64,000 nt of DNA from Albula goreensis (taxonomy: Eukaryota; Chordata; Actinopteri; Albuliformes; Albulidae): positions 21,568,245-21,632,244 of the forward strand of contig CM040761.1 of the NCBI GenBank assembly GCA_022829145.1. The letters run 5' to 3'. Made by a program: the position numbers and the translations under genes. Below, piece after piece: positions 24,606-37,505 of the stretch; position 1 is the stretch's first letter, and the number at the start of each line of letters is the position of its first letter. A model generated the notes under the pieces. That model did no database searches. It was not told the DNA's origin and saw only the letters and a program-made list of their open reading frames with translations.

Positions 24606-25794
24606 TTCAGCAGCCTGTCCCTGCAGATACAGACTGCAGTGGAGCTGGTAACACAATCATACAGTCTGTTCCCACAGGCCGAAATATCAATGACAAAAAA
24701 TCACCCACACCCTTGCTGCGAGAGCACATGCATGTGACAGTGTGTGGGTGTGTGTGTGTCTGTGTGTGCGTGTGTATGTGTGGGGGGCCAGCTATCTGGC
24801 TATATGCCTCACTCTGCTCTAAAAATACTGAGCTGAAAAAGTCAATAGGAAGTGTGATGGAACGGAAATTGAGAGGAAGGAAATGTTAAGAGGGCTCTTC
24901 TCTCCTGTTTTGTGTGTGGGTTTTAAATCTTTAGAGTCAAGTAAAAGCAACCAGAAGTTATGACTCTTATCAAGATCTGCATCCTGAAGATGGAGTGACT
25001 TGCACTTCCACTTGCACACAGGTAGACGGTTATGTGGCTGCACAGTTACTTAAAACCCACAATTGAACTTTGCTCTGATACAGATATTGCTCAATTGTGG
25101 ATTTTCAAATGAACGATGCATTAGTTATTTCGCAAAATGTGATCCTTTTATTATTGTGCCCTGAGCTGGGACCTTCATAATTGAGCCCATTGAGATATAA
25201 GACCCTCTGCACTTCCATCAGGCTGCATGCAGATTGTTGATTATCTAATCAGATGGAATTTGGTAAGCTGCAGTAACTCAAGATGGCTGGTTGAGCCACC
25301 TGCATCTCTACTTCATTTCTCCCCCACTGAAACAGTACAAGAATATCCAAACACAGTTTTGGGATAGCCCCTAATGCGTATTTAATCAATGATAATCCTG
25401 TATTTGAGCTGCTTGGGATGAAATAATATCGCCATGTCAGACAGAACTCATTTTTACTGCCTTAGACTTTGAGGAATGATGCAGTAAAACTGGGGAAAAA
25501 AAGTTTATAACTTTGTCTTCCACCGTTACTATCTGCGTCCATCAAATTGAAGAAAAGTATGTTGATGTGATGGCCTGGTAGGGGAATAATATATATCTAG
25601 CAATTTTACACATCATAAAAGTAAGCAAAGTGCACAAAATATGTATGGAAGTTTATGGAGTTTGGTTTAGTCCCCATCGCTTTTTAATGGCCCTCTTTTA
25701 ACTGAATGTACCAGTTTCTCCCCTTTGCTTCTGTCATTGTCTTTCTTACTATTTGGGCAATCCCAGTAATCCCATTCATTACCCAGCTCTGAAA

Positions 25795-25824
25795 CCCCAC
25801 CCCACCCCCACCCCCACCCCCACC
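25795..25824. repeat. (CCCCAC)n simple repeat
   Basis: About five units of 5-6 bp, CACCC/CACCCC. A short low-complexity run with no gene nearby. Confidence 0.85.
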
Positions 25825-26973
25825 ACGAAGAAAGCTATTGTCACCTTTGCTTTTCCGTGATGTCACACGAGTGGGAGCTGGTTAAATATCTCAACCTCGG
25901 AGCCAACCTTTGGTCTATATGAGAGGGCCAGATAACACCTGCACATATGCAGGAGTAGGCTTTCTTTGGGCTGCGACTCAGGGGTGACAGGTGAGTGTTT
26001 CTCTTGAGCCCTTTGCAGGACATAGTGATGTTAATGATCAGAAGTATGGATGAAACTTGTAATGAATGTACAATGAAAGAGTATGTTGCTTCCTGGAAAA
26101 CAGCCCTGAGAACATTAAACTCATACAGCTGTCATTATTGATAAGATGATCAATGATGTTCAGTTTCTCTGAGGACTGCAAATGTAAATTAGCTCCTATA
26201 CTATCCAATACATCAGATTTCATGTTTTGGAGTTAATGTGACAAATGGTTGGTGACAAATAAATGAAATTTTGTGAATTTTTATTTTATGAGAGTGTTAT
26301 TACTCTCATAGTATTATAGTTATTACTACATGTTTTGTAGTATGGATAAACTTTATTAAGATTTGGTCATTTTTATTTTTTTCACACATTTTATATGGGG
26401 ATATCTGTTTTTGAAAATGTTGATGATATTTGGTATTTCGCATAGATTCAATAGGTTAGTATTTGATCCAGATCCTCGCTAATGTTGCCCACATGTCATT
26501 ATAGAAAACAAGGTTGGGAAAGAGTGGTAATGGGGAGAGGGTGGGATGCCAGAGATGCAAAGCTTGATGGGAGATGAGGTACGTGCGCTTTTATGCTTGT
26601 AAGGAGACCTGAATTGATTGAAGGGGTTTGTTTGATTGCATGATTCTCCTGAACTTTGTTTCAACAAACTCTATTTAAAACATATGCAGGAGATATTGCT
26701 GGTTGGAGAACTACTCAAACCGTGCTGGTAAAGACAGAAAGACAACATTTTAGTGTGCATTATCAGACAAATGGTCAAAGATTTAACATCTCCAAATGAA
26801 TTTTAAAAGTATTTTTTTTTTTTTACTTATTTGTGCATTAAAGTTTTAAAGAGGGTATTGTTGGTTGGATCTAGGTGTAAATCTTAATCTGAGGATCTGT
26901 GTATTTGTTTTCATGGCAGCGTATCCCCGCCTGTATTGGTAAACTTCATTATGGAAACTTTTTACCGCAAGCA

Positions 26974-27173
26974 CACAATGTGGCATTGACAGATTCAGCG
27001 ACGCATTACCTGCCATCAAAAGCAACCTTTGGAATTTTTCATAAGCAGATCGAGTGGGCGACGTTGGGTGTGAGCGCTTCAATAAAAATGAAAAACCATT
27101 GCCCTCGCCTCAGTAAAGCGTGGACTTTTATCCTTCAAACAGCTATAATGTGATTAAGATCATGTTTATCAGG
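26974..27173 (+). repeat. Duplicated non-coding module, copy A
   Basis: About 200 bp that closely resembles 29186-29372 in the same orientation. Shared blocks include cttcaataaaaat, cattgc.ctc.cctcagt.aag, and taatgtgattaagatca. By eye the two are roughly three-quarters identical with small indels. It has no long open frame shared between copies, no terminal repeats and no Pol III boxes. Confidence 0.7.
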
Positions 27174-29185
27174 GAGTAGTTAGAACATACGCTCTCTGTG
27201 TTCATTTTTTTGATGTCAGATGGACAACTGATGGGCGTCTTGAGATGGGGAGTCTGTATACGTTTGAGTTCTGATGTTGTTCATTGTGTTTTCATCTGAA
27301 TCTTTAGTACTACCATGTATGTCTCATTATATTAACCCGAATACGACTTGTGATCCATGTTGAAAACAGAATCATTCTCATATCATACACTAAATGATTG
27401 GGAAGAATTTATTATTATGGACATTCTTACTTTTTGTTTGTCTATTCGAGGGATGGTGTGAAAGTGATGATTATAATTATTGTTGTTTTTGCATTTCAGT
27501 TCATATTGGAATGACTATGCTGTTTCCAAGCCTTTTCAGCTGCTAATTATTGACTAGTTAAATCTGATGAAAGGTCGAAAACATTTATAGGGTCAATTAC
27601 AAAATACATATCTATATATCGCAAGTTATTTGAAAGATATGAATGACTGAACGTACTATAGAGATAAGATAAAAGCACACAGATGGGACATGCCACTAGT
27701 TTGACGGAGCTGAGGTGTTAGGTCAATGCAATTTTATAGATATACTGAAAGGATGTTGATTAACCCCTCCTGAGACTAATTAGCCTGTCCAAAACACTGA
27801 TCAGAATAAGGTAGCTGCACTTTAACTTTTACAATGATGCCCTGTTTTCAGCATGCAACTATATGGATCTCACCATATTGAATGGAATACTTACATGGAA
27901 TACTTGTTTAAAGGCTTGTTGAACACAACCACAAGACATTTATACTGTGACAAGTGGACAAAGTCATTGTGTTTGCCCTTTCTGTTGAGATACTTATGGC
28001 GAATCTCATTGCATGAAAAAGTGTATCTTATTTGCTTTGTTTGGCTTTATTGAAACATGAGCAGTACCACAGAGTTCAGGCCCATTTGTGAAGTTAACAA
28101 AAGACAAACTGACATGATCTGAAACAAAAGAAAAAGAGGAGGCAGTAGACAGAAGTAAAGTTAAGTAAAAGTTAAAAGTTTGCAGAAAGTGGTTATGAAA
28201 TAGCTACATTGGTGAATGGACTCACTGTGGTGGTTTATCAAAACAGGTCTTATAACACAAGAGGTCACAGTTTCAATTTCCTGGAGGGTTTTCACTGTTT
28301 GACACTTCAAGAAAGTACTTAACGTGAGCAGCTTTTGAAAAAACATTCAGTTGTGTATGAATGGGCTGAGTAAAGCCGTGTGAGTCAGTTTGGATTACCT
28401 CGTTTTGTAAATACCTGAAAATATAAACGAAAAGCTGTACAGCCTGGGCCAGGGCTTCATTTGAGATGGATGCTGTCAGAACAGGACCCAAGACCTCCCA
28501 GACCGGATCTGGGACCTATTTGTGTGGCTACAGCACCTCATTGTGAAGCTGTCGTTGTGATCTATAAATTAAGCACCACACTGGGCCCTGTGGTTACACT
28601 GTAAATATACAGGAAGTGGAAAACCAGTAAATGGACACACCAGTGTTAAGTTGCTCCATTGGAGGTTTTGCAAACACACACAGGATCTGCACACATTATG
28701 ACATCACATTTGATACACTACAAGGAGAATATGGCAGCTGTCTTCCACATGAAAGTCAATTGAATCATTCCATGGAAGCTAGAACCATTGTCTTGGGTGT
28801 TGTTCCGCACATTCCCGTACACACTTGATAAGGTTCAGATCCCAGAACTGAGACGTCTATGACATGGATAATATTGATGTTAGGTTCCCAAACAAATGGA
28901 CGAGCACTCATGATCTGTTGATGGTGGAAGTGGAACCCTTCTCTGTAGAACAGAAGTGCGTTAATACGGGGTGCAGATTATGAGTCAGCTCCATGACACA
29001 GTGACCGACATCATGAAGTACTGGTGTAACTGTATGAGTAGACCTATTAGTGGATTATCCTTTTTTAATGCACCTGCAAAGAGATGCACATATTACGTCT
29101 GTGAATGTGTATCCACGTTCATGTTAGAGAAATCCTTTCAGTGGTGACATTGTTTACGGCCACAAGCTGCACAGTCAACAGTGTA

Positions 29186-29372
29186 CACAGTGTGGTATTG
29201 ACCAGCTTTGCAATGCATTATCAGTTATCAAAACCAACCTTCGGAATCTTCTATACTATGCAATGTTGGGTGTCAGCACTTCAATAAAAATTAAAAGTCA
29301 TTGCTCTCACCTCAGTGAAGTATGGACTCTTATCCTGTTTCCAGCTGTAATGTGATTAAGATCAAATTTATC
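29186..29372 (+). repeat. Duplicated non-coding module, copy B
   Basis: This is the second copy of the module at 26974-27173, about 2.2 kb downstream and 350 bp upstream of the first coding exon of pdzk1. The position is compatible with a duplicated regulatory element or with two copies of an unnamed old repeat; the sequence alone does not decide. Confidence 0.7.
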
Positions 29373-29725
29373 TGAGAGAGCAGTGGGTTCAAGTTTCTCA
29401 CGATTTTACGCAATCGAATATATTTTTTTTTTACAAAGTTCTGTGATTCTGTTATTTTAATTATTTATTTCAGGGACTGCTGCTGAGTTTTTGGTTTCTT
29501 AAATACTTTCAGGTAATTTAATTGGCTGAGTGCACACTGCTGCATTCTCCTGTCGGGGGTTCAGTGATGGGTGGTATAACTGAGAAGGCTCAATTGCTAC
29601 TTCCAAATTTAGACTGAAGTGGGAATGTAATTGTTTTGTAAAAAAAAAAGAGAGAGAGAGAGAGAGAAGAGGCAGAAAAATAAAGTGAAAATCAAACATG
29701 TGGCTTTCCCACTGCTGTGACAGAG

Positions 29726-32700
29726 ATGGCCTCGTACACGCCCCGAGTGACCAACCTGACCAAGAGGGATGGCCAGAGCTTCGGCTTCATGCTGAGGGCC
29801 GAGCTGGGCGAAGACGGCCACCTGATCCGAAGCCTGGACAAGGGAGGCCTGGCCGAGCTGGCCGGACTCCGGGACGCTGACCGGATCCTGAGAGTCAACA
29901 ACATCTTCGTGGATAATCTGAACCATGTACAGGTAATCTGAACTGCAGTCTGCAGGCCCACCTGTGTACACTCAGTCAAATGCACTTGTCAGGTGCACAT
30001 TTATGAAGACCACCGTTTCCATTGTGGCTCTTAACTAAGAGCCTGATTAACTACTATTTCTGTTCTGGAATTCATGCTGCCATTCTCTGAGAATGATCTT
30101 TGCTGATGTGCATCTATAGCACAATTAAGAAAATTTTGGAAACATTGACAACAGTTAATAATAACAATGGTAGGACCACCTACAGTCTTTTATTTTATTT
30201 TATTTTACTGACTTTTATTTTGACACATTATCCCCTGTAAGGATAGATTGACTACCAGCCAGCATCTCCAGTTTGAAACTATCACACACTGTATCCCACA
30301 TATCAGACATACTCTCCAAACCTGGAAAGTAAATAAGGAGAAAGATCATAAATGAAATCTTAAGAGAGATGAGAGTAAAGGTTGTACCCTCTGTGGTGTC
30401 TGTTTGGCCAGGTGGTGAAGATGGTGAAGGAAAGTGGGTCATCTGTCACTCTGCACATCCTGGACCAGACCTCCTACAAACGGGCCAAGGCCAGCGGTGT
30501 GGACCTGTCCGACCCCCAGCCCCGCCCCACCATGAATGGAATGGCTGGCACAGGACCCAAACCCAAACTCTGCTTCCTGGTGAAATCAAAAGCCGGCTTC
30601 GAGTTTACTCTTAAGTCTACAGAAGGTGAGGTGCTTCACGACTTTCCTTGCCTTTATTATCCGTTATCAGCTGAAAGGCTAAATTCATCCTTGGTCAGCA
30701 CTTTTGGTCTAAAACTCTTTATGATTAAGGAAACTGTGGAGTTACAATTCCATCAGTCTTACTGATAAAGTAACCTTCATGAGCCCTCCAAATCAATTAC
30801 AGAGGTTTTAAAATGAGAGGGTAAATGTAATGAACTCTACTAATGAAATGGCAAATTAGCTGTGTCTGGTACATCAACAGTGTGATTAGTCCATGGTGAG
30901 TGCACAGAGCCTAATGTCTGTCCTTGCTCTGGTTTTCTGTTTGTCCTCTTGGCCTCAGGTGAGAAAGGGGTGTTCATATCAGATGTAACTACCTCTGGAG
31001 TAGCAGATAAGGCTGGAGTCAAGGCTCAAGATCGCCTCCTGGAGGTCAACGGTGAAAATGTTGGGAAAGCCACCCACGAACAGATTGTACAGAAGGTCAA
31101 TAGCTATTATTCGTCCTCAAGTTCACACGCCTCACGTCTTACATGCAGCGTTATTTTTAACAAAGAAACAATGAAAATACACATTTTCCTCTTGGCATAC
31201 TGCTCAACCGATTACACAGATTGCCAGGAAAAAAGCTGAGTAAACCTTCAAATATTCTTTATAGGGCTTACCTAATTTTATACTCTGATTTTCTTATATA
31301 ATTCGAGCCAGGCACCACAAATAACTTTCTAGGTATCCCCTTCAAGAGCTATAAATGTAAATAGCTGGAATTTTATTGAGGTCCAGTTATCTTGTAATAG
31401 ACTCATGAAAGTCCATGTGAAGACCCAGGCTCACATTATCATCTTGATAAGAGCTGCAGTTCTCACAGCCTTATCTGAATGCACAAGTTGAGACCTGGAA
31501 GGTTATAACTGGCATGATGTCTGTTGAACAATTCATAAAATACATTTGCCCAGGGAATATACTTATGGAAAAATCAAGATTCAATTTAGGGGGAGAAATT
31601 ATTTAACTCATAGGGGAATGACCCTTGACAAGAAGAACTAAATTGAGCTGGAAATGTAGAATAGCAATTGCTTATGCAGCATTCAGACATTGTGCTGAGC
31701 CCTCCATGTTAAAGTGTGAGCCGGAAGTGAAGCTAACGGATGTGCGTGGCTAACGGATGAGTGCGGTTTATGAGCAAATTTAGGTAGCTTATTGTTGGAT
31801 GGCAAAGGGAAAAGCAAGGCTCCTCAGTTTTTGTAGTTTGTTTATATTTTTTGTTCAATTCTGATGGTGTCTCACCTCCAGATCAAGGCTGCAGGAAGCC
31901 ACATCATGTTCTTGCTGGTGGACGAGGAGACTGACAGACACTACAAGAGCAAGAACCTGAAGCCGGGGGTGGGGCAAGCGACAACAAAGCACCTCCCACA
32001 CAAACCACGCATCGCGAATATGACCAAGGGCTCCGACGGCTATGGGTTCTACCTGAGAAGCGACCCAAAGCTGAAAGGTGTGTGTGAGTGTGCGTGTGTG
32101 TGAGTGTACACAGGGTGATCTCATGGTACATTCAGCAACAGAGAGTGAGACAGTAGATCAAGTGGGTTTCCCCTGTTCCATCCACTGCTCAACACAGTGC
32201 ATGACCCTCACTTACCATTACCCTGCTCAGTGCTAACATGGAACACACCGTTATTTTTTCCATTATTTGCAGACAATTAATGGTTTATTTGACTGTATCT
32301 GTAAAATTAGACATGTCTCTCTCCTCCCTGTCTCTCACACACTCTCATTTGAAATCAATTCAATTCAGTTCAGTTCAAGTCAATGTGCTTGGTATGACAT
32401 ATATCTTCTCATATATTCTCATACTAAAGCAAATAAACAATACATACGAACAATTAATACACTACTACTATGCACTACTACCACAATACTATGCACAGTC
32501 ACTCCTATATGATACAGATAGGGATAGAAAGATGTTGATAAAGAGATATCTCACAAAAGACATAAAATACTTTGTCAGCCAATAATAAGCTGATGGCCCT
32601 TTCTCTACAGGCCACTTTGTGAAGGATATTGACAGCAGGAGTCCAGCAGATAAGGTAGGCCTGAAGGACATGGACCGGATAGTAGCTGTGGATGGAGACG

Positions 32701-34779
32701 CAACGGACCGCTGGAACCATGACCAGCTGGTGGAGCGGATCAGGCGGTGCGGAGAGAGGTGCTCCATGCTGGTGGTGGACAGTGAAACGGACAGCATGTA
32801 CAAGCTGGTGAGCAAACGGGAATACTCAGGAGAACCTCGCTAAAGTCCATTACACCTGTTGGAAACACAACATGTACAGGAATAACAATGGTGTGAAATA
32901 CAGTCGTGCAAAAGCAATGAAGTACAGGTTACACGTTCTTCTGTGTTTAGCTGAAAAATAATAGCTGCTATCTAGAATTAGCATGCAGTTTGCTAAATGG
33001 AGGGATTAGTTTTATTGGTTGGGAATTAACAGTCCTTCCCAAGAAAAGTGCTTGCGCAACTTCGGATGTGTTTGTATATGAGCTATCTTGTCTTGGATGT
33101 GGCTCAAAACAATAGTCCACACCAGTCACATAGTAATACAGACAGATAGGCTTTAAGCCAAGATAATATGCTTTACATGGCTTTCACTTGACAGATGATG
33201 CAAGATGCTAAATGAATGTTGATACAGCTGGATATTTTCCTGATCTTCTCAAATTTAAGTGCCTTGGTTAAGGGAAGGTATCTCTCCACTCATGTTTGAG
33301 GAGTGCCAGTGTAGATAAAGCCTTTTGTTCTGGTTCAGCGCTAGAGGTCTCCAATCTTCCCTGAGAAGGTTTGGTATGGGAAAAAGGCTAGAACACACAC
33401 TTGCAACTAGAATGGGTCGTCTCTGCTAAGACTGTAATCCCCTTTAAGAAACCCATGAAAATATTGGAAACTGCATTTAAAACATTAAAATTATTGTATG
33501 CATGCCCTGATTGTTATGTTGAAAACAATCTGATACATGCTTTCTGCTCTGATCAATAGGGGGGGGCATCTCCCATCCTGTACTGGGAGGAAATGAAAGG
33601 AACTGGCCTGCAGCCAACTCCGCCTCCATCTCCCAAGGCAACGCCTAAACCAATCACAGTCCCCACCCCTGCCCATGAGAAGCCCTCCAGCGCTGATTAC
33701 AAACCCAAACTCTGCAAGCTGGAGAAGACCCCAAATGGATACGGTTTTCACCTTAATGGCATCCGTGGACAAATTGGCAACTACGCCATCAATGAGGTAG
33801 GGGCACAGATTTTCTATATAAAAACAAGATGGTCAACTCTTGCATTTCTTCCTCCCTCCATATTTCCTTATTTTAAGTAGGGGTATTAAAAACTCAGGAC
33901 AGGTAGTTTGCTGAAGGATGAAATATCGGTGACTGACCTGGGAATCAAACCTGCAACCTTGTGAGATGCAGGCAAAAATCTCAGAACGTATTAGAAAGCC
34001 ACTGGCAGGGTTAAAGTGAGGTGAAATAAATCTGAACTAAGGTCATTGTACTGCCTCCTGTAAGGTGGCGAAGGGCGGAGCCGCAGACAAGGCGGGGCTG
34101 GAGGATGGCGACATCGTGATTGAGGTGGAAGGAGTGAACGTAGAGGAGGTCCCGTACGAGGATGTGGTGGACATGATCAAGGCCAGTGGCGACCGCCTGG
34201 TTCTGCTGGTCACCGAGAAACGGGTCTACGACCACCTCAAAGCCCAGCAGATCGCCATCACCACCCTCCTGCTGGCCCGGAACAGCCTGGAGGAGCCTCG
34301 GACACCGACCCGGCTCCAGGAGGTGAAAGAGGAGGAGGAAGAAGAGGAGGAGAAGGGGAAGAAGGAGGAGAGAGCAGAGGAGAAGAAAGAAGAGGAGACC
34401 CCCCGCCCAGCTACACCTACTGTCCCAGCAGAGGTTCCAGAGAGGGTGAGAACCTCTGTTTCCGTTGCTTTCCAGTCACTGTCAGATCCATAACAATCAT
34501 TAACGTGTGTACATTTTCAGTGCGATCAGTTTTGCTCTTCCTCACGCAAGCTGCTTTATTGCAATCTAAAGGTTCCTCCCCAAAGTCCATCCAGATCCAT
34601 TGAATATACTTTCGAGTGACAGTAACAGACAGAGACAGACGGTCATCTCTGGTCAGCCGACTGGTCTACATTTCAAAATGACTTTGCTTCACTTAACATG
34701 TTTCTGTTCTCTCTCTTCACAGAAGTCTTCTGTTGCGTCAGCTTCATCAGAGGCCTCAAGTGAAGATGCACAGCTGTGA
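29726..34779 (+). CDS. pdzk1: pdzk1 / NHERF3 scaffold with four PDZ domains, complete (8 coding exons, 541 aa)
   Basis: Exons: 29726-29932, 30412-30625, 30959-31095, 31882-32077, 32611-32807, 33560-33796, 34065-34445, 34723-34779; phases agree throughout. The product scaffolds apical transporters, channels and SR-BI under the membrane of kidney, gut and liver cells. PDZ1 is about 7-88 (loop FGF at 19-21), PDZ2 121-201 (GFEF 131), PDZ3 228-308 (GYGF 239), PDZ4 367-449 (GYGF 377). PDZ2-4 each begin with the family's basic-proline lead-in (for example KPKLC). A Pro-rich linker (about 330-360) separates PDZ3 and PDZ4. The C-terminal part has a Glu/Lys-rich run (about 484-506), absent from human PDZK1 (519 aa) as I recall. 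The Ser/Glu end SSEDAQL parallels human NSEDTEM but lacks Thr at position -2. The start follows an acceptor two bases upstream, as in human, where the 5' UTR is split. The donor of exon 3 (AAG|gtcaat) is weak. Orthology is firm. Confidence 0.95.
33931..34005 (-). repeat. tRNA-derived SINE remnant in pdzk1 intron 6
   Basis: On the minus strand aaggttgcaggtttgattccc is a strong SINE B box, with an A-box-like stretch (tgccagtggc) about 50-60 bases upstream. The B-box context resembles the copy at 11648-11702. It ends about 60 bp before the acceptor of exon 7. Confidence 0.5.
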
Positions 34780-35454
34780 AGACGCAAGATTTTTTTTGCT
34801 AAATTTGTTTTCTCTTCTCAGTTCCCTGTACACTATTGCTAAACAGATATACGTATTGGAGGGGACAGTGTGGAAAAACTGAATGCAATGAACAATCAAA
34901 GCATGGTGATACAGCCAAGGAATACATTTAAAATTCTTCAATCTTCAATTTGCCTTCTCAAAGTGTCATCTGTGGCTTAGGTCTGCATTGCTTGCATTGG
35001 TGTTTCATTTAGTTTACTATTTAGCGTATATGAGCCTAGAACACTAAATACTCAGAAAAGCATGAAAAATGTAATTTGTCATTTTAAAGCTGCTCTTGAC
35101 TGTGAAATTAAATGTCTTTAATGTAGAATTAATGAAGATTTTAAAATGCGTGCGATGTAGTTTGCTCCAAACCCCTTTATGTTGTACTATATGAAGTGTT
35201 AAATCCATTGTTCACATGCCTGGTGTCTTTAAAACTGCTCTTCTTCTTTCATGGCTCATCGAGACCCTGTCACAGAAATGTCCTTCTCATAAACCTGCGT
35301 CGTCCTTTAAATAACACGCCACTAATGAGCAGCACTGGAACTCTCAGGGACACCATGAAACATGCTGTCTCCAAGTGTCATTCACAGATCGGCAATAATA
35401 AGAAGACAGCAATAATTTGATTGTATGTAAAAAAATAATAATGAATTGTGCCGA

Positions 35455-35512
35455 GTAAATCCTTCCTGATACGAGTGTCTGCTAAATGCCTTAATGAAAT
35501 AAAGTGCACTAT
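35455..35512 (+). repeat. Degenerate SINE/L2-type 3' tail
   Basis: The stretch cgagtgtctgctaaatgcc followed by taatgaaataaa resembles the shared 3' tail of fish V-SINE-like and L2-like elements, commonly of the form gagcgtctgctaaatg followed by AT-rich repeats. Only the tail is recognisable; the head is diverged. Confidence 0.55.
35498..35503 (+). terminator. pdzk1 poly(A) signal AATAAA
   Basis: This is the first canonical AATAAA on the plus strand downstream of the pdzk1 stop codon that I noted, followed by a GT-rich stretch (gagggtgcccttgttatctg) about 25 bases on. It lies inside the SINE/L2-type tail. Confidence 0.6.
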
Positions 35513-35889
35513 ATCTGAACATGAGGGTGCCCTTGTTATCTGAACTGTAGGATTAGGTGTGCCTTTTTTTATGCGTGTCTGAATGACTCAGCAAGTCTGC
35601 TGTATGGTGCTTCTGCCTCTGTATGGAACACTGCCTGTCAATAATCAGGATTACCCAGGATTATATTTTTGCAAAGTGTGAGAGCTGACGAAATATGAAA
35701 TACAGCAAAGGTAATACATTGAGCAATTTGTATTGACAGATGCCAGGACTTATTTTTCTACAGTTGGACGATACTTCACACCTTGGAAAAGTTAAACCCC
35801 TGAACTTGCAAAAACCAAAGTTCCTGAGGCATAGGCAAACAAGAGGCAAACTGTTTGTCTTGTGGCTGTGGCGTGAGTTCATGACCATG

Positions 35890-35903
35890 TCACCATCTAG
35901 TGG
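35890..35903 (-). promoter_or_regulatory. CTCF-like motif (12 of 14)
   Basis: On the minus strand CCACTAGATGGTGA matches the first 11 core positions exactly. It lies between the converging 3' ends of pdzk1 and gpr89. Confidence 0.3.
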
Positions 35904-37221
35904 TGGCGCATCATTACTGCAGGCCATCATTGAGGGAGCTGCTTACTCTCCACCAATCACATCCATTTCCCAACCCTTATAAAGATATTCTAATGTGCAG
36001 TTTGTGAAAGTAGGGCTAAAAATACACAATGAACTCCCACCAAAAACATTGTTTATTTAGTGACCCTCAAGAATATTTACAAAATCAGTGTCACTTGTGA
36101 TTTATTCCACTTCTTGTGCAGAACTCCAATTCAATCAAAGGCAAACAAAAGATCAAATAAGCAGCCATTGTTAAGATGATATAACTGACAAATCACTGAC
36201 AGCCACAGAACGACAAAACACTCAAGTTTCTGTATTCTCCTCCAGGCAGTAAATGACAGTAATTCTTGCATGTCCCTCTGCAGGCAGAATTCAGCGTAGA
36301 AAATGTATGCGTTCCATGTTGTAATGCATGACAGGAGTCTTAATACTGTGGTAAGATGAAGCAGGCCTGTGTCGGTGACAATCAGCTCAACCTGTGCACG
36401 GCTCGGAATACTCAGTACACCTCAACAAAGATTTAGATTAATGAGACAAGACTGATCACTCTGCTCTGTTTTCTGATTGCCAGAAGCACTATGTTCTGGG
36501 CTGAATAATGAACAGACAGCAGCCTTCCCATTACTGATTTACAATACAGGGTGTCCCATCTGCTGAGCCTCAAAAGGAAGGATTTATTACACCTCTTTTT
36601 TCAGTTTTGCTGAAGTTGTAGAAAAACACAAAGGCTAATTCTGAGGAAAGCTAACTTCATTAATAAAAGGTAACTATTGTTCTTTTGTGTGCTCCTCTCC
36701 ATACTTACAATAAATCAGCATAAACACAGGGATATATCTCAGCATCTTGAGAAAATAGAACTTACTGTGTCAGTAACTGCATCACCAGTCATAGTTTTAT
36801 CTCTCAATTTGATGCTTATGAGCCTGGTTAAAAATTAGTGCTTGCATCTGCAAAACTGAAGGGTATCGTTTTGAACTACACTCCTTTCTCAAGAATTACA
36901 GTGGAGCGGTAAAAGCTTGGCTGCAAGGCTAGAGCTGTTTGTAAACGTGTAACACTGTATCAGCCTGTGTAAACAAGAAGAGTGAGTAAAACACAAGAAA
37001 GAATCAATTAAAGGTTCCAAGATACTACTTAAATTACACGAATATTTCCATGAGAGCAGACTCATGACACATCCTGGATATCCATGGCTACAGCAATCTA
37101 AAACAGAGCTCAGTGGGGTCTGCAGGTGAATGTGGCACAATAGTAATGCAGTGAGAATACTTGTGCAGAAAGGATGTTTTCTTCCGGAAGTGTGCTGTCC
37201 TGGTGATTGCATGGTGAGGCA

Positions 37222-37323
37222 GAGATGCATGATTATATGGACTGTTATATGAGCAGAGATGCATAAATATATGGACTAATATATGAGTAGAGATGCATGA
37301 ATATGTGGACTGATATATGAGTA
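37222..37323 (+). repeat. 34-bp tandem repeat, three copies
   Basis: Three consecutive 34-bp units beginning gagatgcat and ending atatgagta/ca (37222-37255, 37256-37289, 37290-37323), differing at a few positions each. It lies downstream of gpr89. Confidence 0.85.
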
Positions 37324-37505
37324 GATGTAAACATGAGCAGCGAGGGACAGACAGTCATTCGGGCGACACATTCCAAGCACTATACTGCTCTTGGCTGCTG
37401 AGCTTTGCGGTGGTGGGTGCTGGTAAAACATGGAGTTCTGCTGTAGGGCTGACGGAGTCAGGTGTTCAGGTCTGACCTGAGGTCAAAGGTCATCTCTGGT
37501 CACCT

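Larger units (their letters stand above)
24606..29725. other. Intergenic region between the CD160-like gene and pdzk1
   Basis: Divergent gene arrangement, so both promoters and the untranslated first exon of pdzk1 should lie here, but I cannot place them. A TG run lies near 24740-24785 and a CCCCAC run at 25795-25824. A non-coding module occurs twice (26974-27173 and 29186-29372). No further Ig exon was found. The pdzk1 start codon is preceded by an acceptor (gtgacag|agATG), which implies an upstream 5' UTR exon. Confidence 0.65.
34780..35520 (+). other. pdzk1 3' UTR
   Basis: About 740 bp from the stop codon to the first AATAAA (35498-35503). It is AT-rich without coding potential. The last part is a SINE/L2-type tail that supplies the poly(A) signal. 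Confidence 0.6.
35521..37505. other. Intergenic region between pdzk1 and gpr89 3' ends
   Basis: The two genes are tail-to-tail; this is the gap between their likely poly(A) sites. It contains a 34-bp minisatellite at 37222-37323 and a CTCF-like motif at 35890. I see no gene in it. Confidence 0.65.
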
